From Gemmatimonadales bacterium (GTDB taxonomy: Bacteria; Gemmatimonadota; Gemmatimonadetes; Gemmatimonadales; GWC2-71-9), in NCBI GenBank assembly GCA_004525055.1, contig SPDF01000059.1, positions 1 to 7,742 of the forward strand: a stretch of 7,742 bases of DNA. Direction: 5' to 3'. How positions within the stretch are numbered: the first letter of the stretch is position 1; the number at the start of each line of letters is the position of its first letter. This document shows, one piece after another, positions 5,934 to 7,742 of the stretch. The translations under genes were made by a program, and so were the position numbers. A model generated the notes under the pieces. The model saw only the letters and a list, made by a program, of their open reading frames with translations. It was not told the DNA's origin and ran no database searches.

Positions 5934-7742
5934 TTGGAGCCTCCGCTGCTTTCGGCGACCCGCTGCCGGAACTCGGTGATCCAGTTGGGCGAGATGACGA
6001 GTTGAAAGTCATCCGCCCCGGAAAGCACGGCGAGGACGCGCTTGCCGTCACGTGTCACATCGTAGTTGGCCCCGAAGAAAGTGGTGCCTGCTATGTGGGC
6101 GTTGGTCAGGATGGTGTCCCGTCCGAGCAGGGTGAAGGTCGGCGTGAGGCTGATCCGCGCCGCCAGCAGGGATGAACCCGACCGGTAATACAGGCGCCGT
6201 CCATCCGCGGACCAAGTCGGCTCGCCACCGCCGGCCACCGACACCTGGACCTTGGATGAGGGATCGGGGAAGGAACGGACGTAGACCTCGAACCGGCCCG
6301 ATTCATTCGATGTGAGTGCCACCCATTTCCCATCCGGCGAGAACCGGGCCGAACCCTCGAGGGCGGGAGAATTGAGGTAGCTCCGGGCTACGCCCCCGGA
6401 GTCCAGCGGCACGCGCAGGAGGTCCCAGGAGGTCTCGCGGAGGCTGGTCACCAGCAGCGACTTCTCGTCGGGAGAGACGGCCGCGTCCGGCGTGAGGTAG
6501 ATGTTCTGCGTGAGCCTTTCGGCGGGGGAACCACCCGCGGCGAGCTGCCACCAGACGGCGCCACGCGCCTCCTCGCCCGAGGCCGTAAACAGGATGTGCC
6601 GTCCGTCCGCGCTCCAGTTGACCGAGGTCACCGTCCCGGACGTTGTCAGTTTCGAGAAGGTGGACAGGGTGCGGTCATAGATCCACACGTCGCTTTGCCG
6701 CCCGTCGTACACGACGACCGCCACCCGCTGTCCGTCCGGCGACAGGCGGGGCATTTGGTATGCCCCTGGCTGCTTCAGCAGTGGCTCGGTCTGCCCACCG
6801 GGAGATACCCAGTCGAGCGTCCCGCGCGCGCCACCACGTGAGGTGACCAGCGCGCCGCCTGGCGAGATAAACACGCCGGAATTGCCGTTGTTCGCCGATG
6901 CCACGGTGACGGGGTCGTGAACCGGGATGGGCCGCCCGGCGAGTTTGCGGCCGCGGGGATCCAGCTTGACCGCCATGATGGTGCCGTCTGCCTGCACATA
7001 GACCAGCAACCCGTCGAGGACCGCCAGCGGCCGGATCCCCTGAATGCCGAGCGGGACCGTCCTGCCGTCATCGAGAAAGGTGATGGCGAGTTCGGAGGTG
7101 GAGAGGCTTCCAGACCAGATGACGAAGATGACGCTCTTGCCGTCCGGAAGGGCGATGGGCCAGATGTGGTCGGTCTTGCCATTCGCCGTATCTGGCTGCG
7201 TGAGCGCGACGGGCTCGCCACCGGCGGCACTGACATAGGAGAGCCCGTGGGTCGCCCCATAGGACCCCATCACGATCTGGTCGCGGGCGGTCCAAACCGC
7301 TCCGTTGGCGGCGCCCGCCGTCGCGATCGTCACCGGCGCGCTGCCGTCGAGCCGGACCTTCCGTTCCTTGTCGTCCTGGCCGAACGCCAGCCACCTGCCG
7401 TCGGGAGAGAAGTGCGGCTCAAAGGCGTCTGTCGTCCCGGGAATCGGGTGCGGCTCCAGCTGATCGGTGCGGAGCGCATACAACCTTACGGTATTGGCGT
7501 CCTGCGCCACGGTGTAGACCACCGTACCCCCATCGGGGGAGATGGCCGCCGGCCACGGATAGGCCGGGAGGGGCTGTGTGCTGTCCGATGCAGCGAGGAC
7601 ATACCGAATGGGTGGGATCGCGGCTGGTACTGCCCGCTTCGCCACCGATGCTGCCACCGCGAGTGCCGCGACCGCGATCAGCGCGGGGACAATGACGAGA
7701 GGATCCCGGATCCGAGCACGCCATCCCCCGTAGGTCCCGGCA
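5930..7742 (-). CDS. Gene A: kinase-propeller paralogue, C-terminal part (membrane helix and beta-propeller; N-terminus beyond window)
   Basis: The frame is open from the right edge to the TGA at 5932-5930, giving 603 residues in the window. Counting from the edge, residues 1-13 are a basic linker (GGWRARIRD). Residues 14-34 are a membrane helix (PLVIVPALIAVAALAVAASVA), with the basic side before it as expected for a cytoplasmic linker. The rest is a propeller with (S/T)xDG turns near 68, 112, 334, 377, 468, 511 and 563, and the family signature SNESGRFEVYVRSFP near 478-492. It ends with the tail SPNWITEFRQRVAESSGGSK. Linker-helix-propeller is exactly what follows the kinase in genes B and C, so a kinase domain is expected upstream; this is inference because it is not in the window. 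A GTG at 7657 could be mistaken for the start but would cut the membrane helix in half. There are no cysteines in the visible part. Confidence 0.9.
   Translation of the reverse strand, partial: AGTYGGWRARIRDPLVIVPALIAVAALAVAASVAKRAVPAAIPPIRYVLAASDSTQPLPAYPWPAAISPDGGTVVYTVAQDANTVRLYALRTDQLEPHPIPGTTDAFEPHFSPDGRWLAFGQDDKERKVRLDGSAPVTIATAGAANGAVWTARDQIVMGSYGATHGLSYVSAAGGEPVALTQPDTANGKTDHIWPIALPDGKSVIFVIWSGSLSTSELAITFLDDGRTVPLGIQGIRPLAVLDGLLVYVQADGTIMAVKLDPRGRKLAGRPIPVHDPVTVASANNGNSGVFISPGGALVTSRGGARGTLDWVSPGGQTEPLLKQPGAYQMPRLSPDGQRVAVVVYDGRQSDVWIYDRTLSTFSKLTTSGTVTSVNWSADGRHILFTASGEEARGAVWWQLAAGGSPAERLTQNIYLTPDAAVSPDEKSLLVTSLRETSWDLLRVPLDSGGVARSYLNSPALEGSARFSPDGKWVALTSNESGRFEVYVRSFPDPSSKVQVSVAGGGEPTWSADGRRLYYRSGSSLLAARISLTPTFTLLGRDTILTNAHIAGTTFFGANYDVTRDGKRVLAVLSGADDFQLVISPNWITEFRQRVAESSGGSK
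5940..5944 (-). promoter_or_regulatory. Ribosome binding site of gene B
   Basis: GGAGG on the minus strand, six bases before the GTG at 5933-5931 and inside the last codons of gene A. It fixes the GTG as the start of gene B. Confidence 0.8.

Noticed and set aside
7655..7657. GTG as the start of gene A
   Set aside because: The frame stays open to the window edge, and the codons upstream encode the first half of the membrane helix and a basic linker, as in genes B and C. A start here would destroy the helix.

Overview
The window is GC-rich, and almost all of it is minus-strand coding sequence for one protein family. That family is a Hanks-type (PknB-like) serine/threonine kinase, then one transmembrane helix, then a WD40/PD40 (TolB-like) beta-propeller. 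Many near-identical copies of this architecture, and the wording of the kinase itself (PRLTEALADRYR, then GQGGMATVYLAQD), suggest a Gemmatimonadota genome. Acidobacteriota are a less likely alternative. No rRNA or other phylogenetic marker is present, so the assignment rests on family recognition.

Layout in the direction of transcription (right to left). Positions 7742-5930: gene A, whose kinase half lies beyond the right edge; its transmembrane helix and propeller are inside. Positions 5933-3252: gene B, a complete kinase-TM-propeller of 893 residues. Positions 3255-655: gene C, a complete paralogue of 866 residues. Positions 654-387: a 268-base gap packed with three different palindromic or short-repeat elements. 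Positions 386-1: gene D, the first 128 residues of a fourth kinase, cut by the left edge.

A/B and B/C each overlap by the four bases GTGA (stop TGA inside start GTG), so A-B-C look like one translationally coupled operon. D starts with ATG behind its own GGAG ribosome binding site after the repeat-filled gap. It is either the last gene of the same transcript or a separate unit.

The inferred arrangement is a bank of membrane receptor kinases. Their cytoplasmic kinase domains are nearly interchangeable (B and C differ at 13 of 272 aligned residues), while their extracytoplasmic propellers are strongly diverged. This would let many sensors feed one phosphorylation output. The kinase-propeller family itself is known; ligands and targets cannot be read from the sequence. 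The most notable points are the contrast between kinase and sensor conservation with long identical DNA tracts, the coupled tandem array, a CxxxC pair found only in the propeller of B, and the stacked repeats in the single intergenic region.
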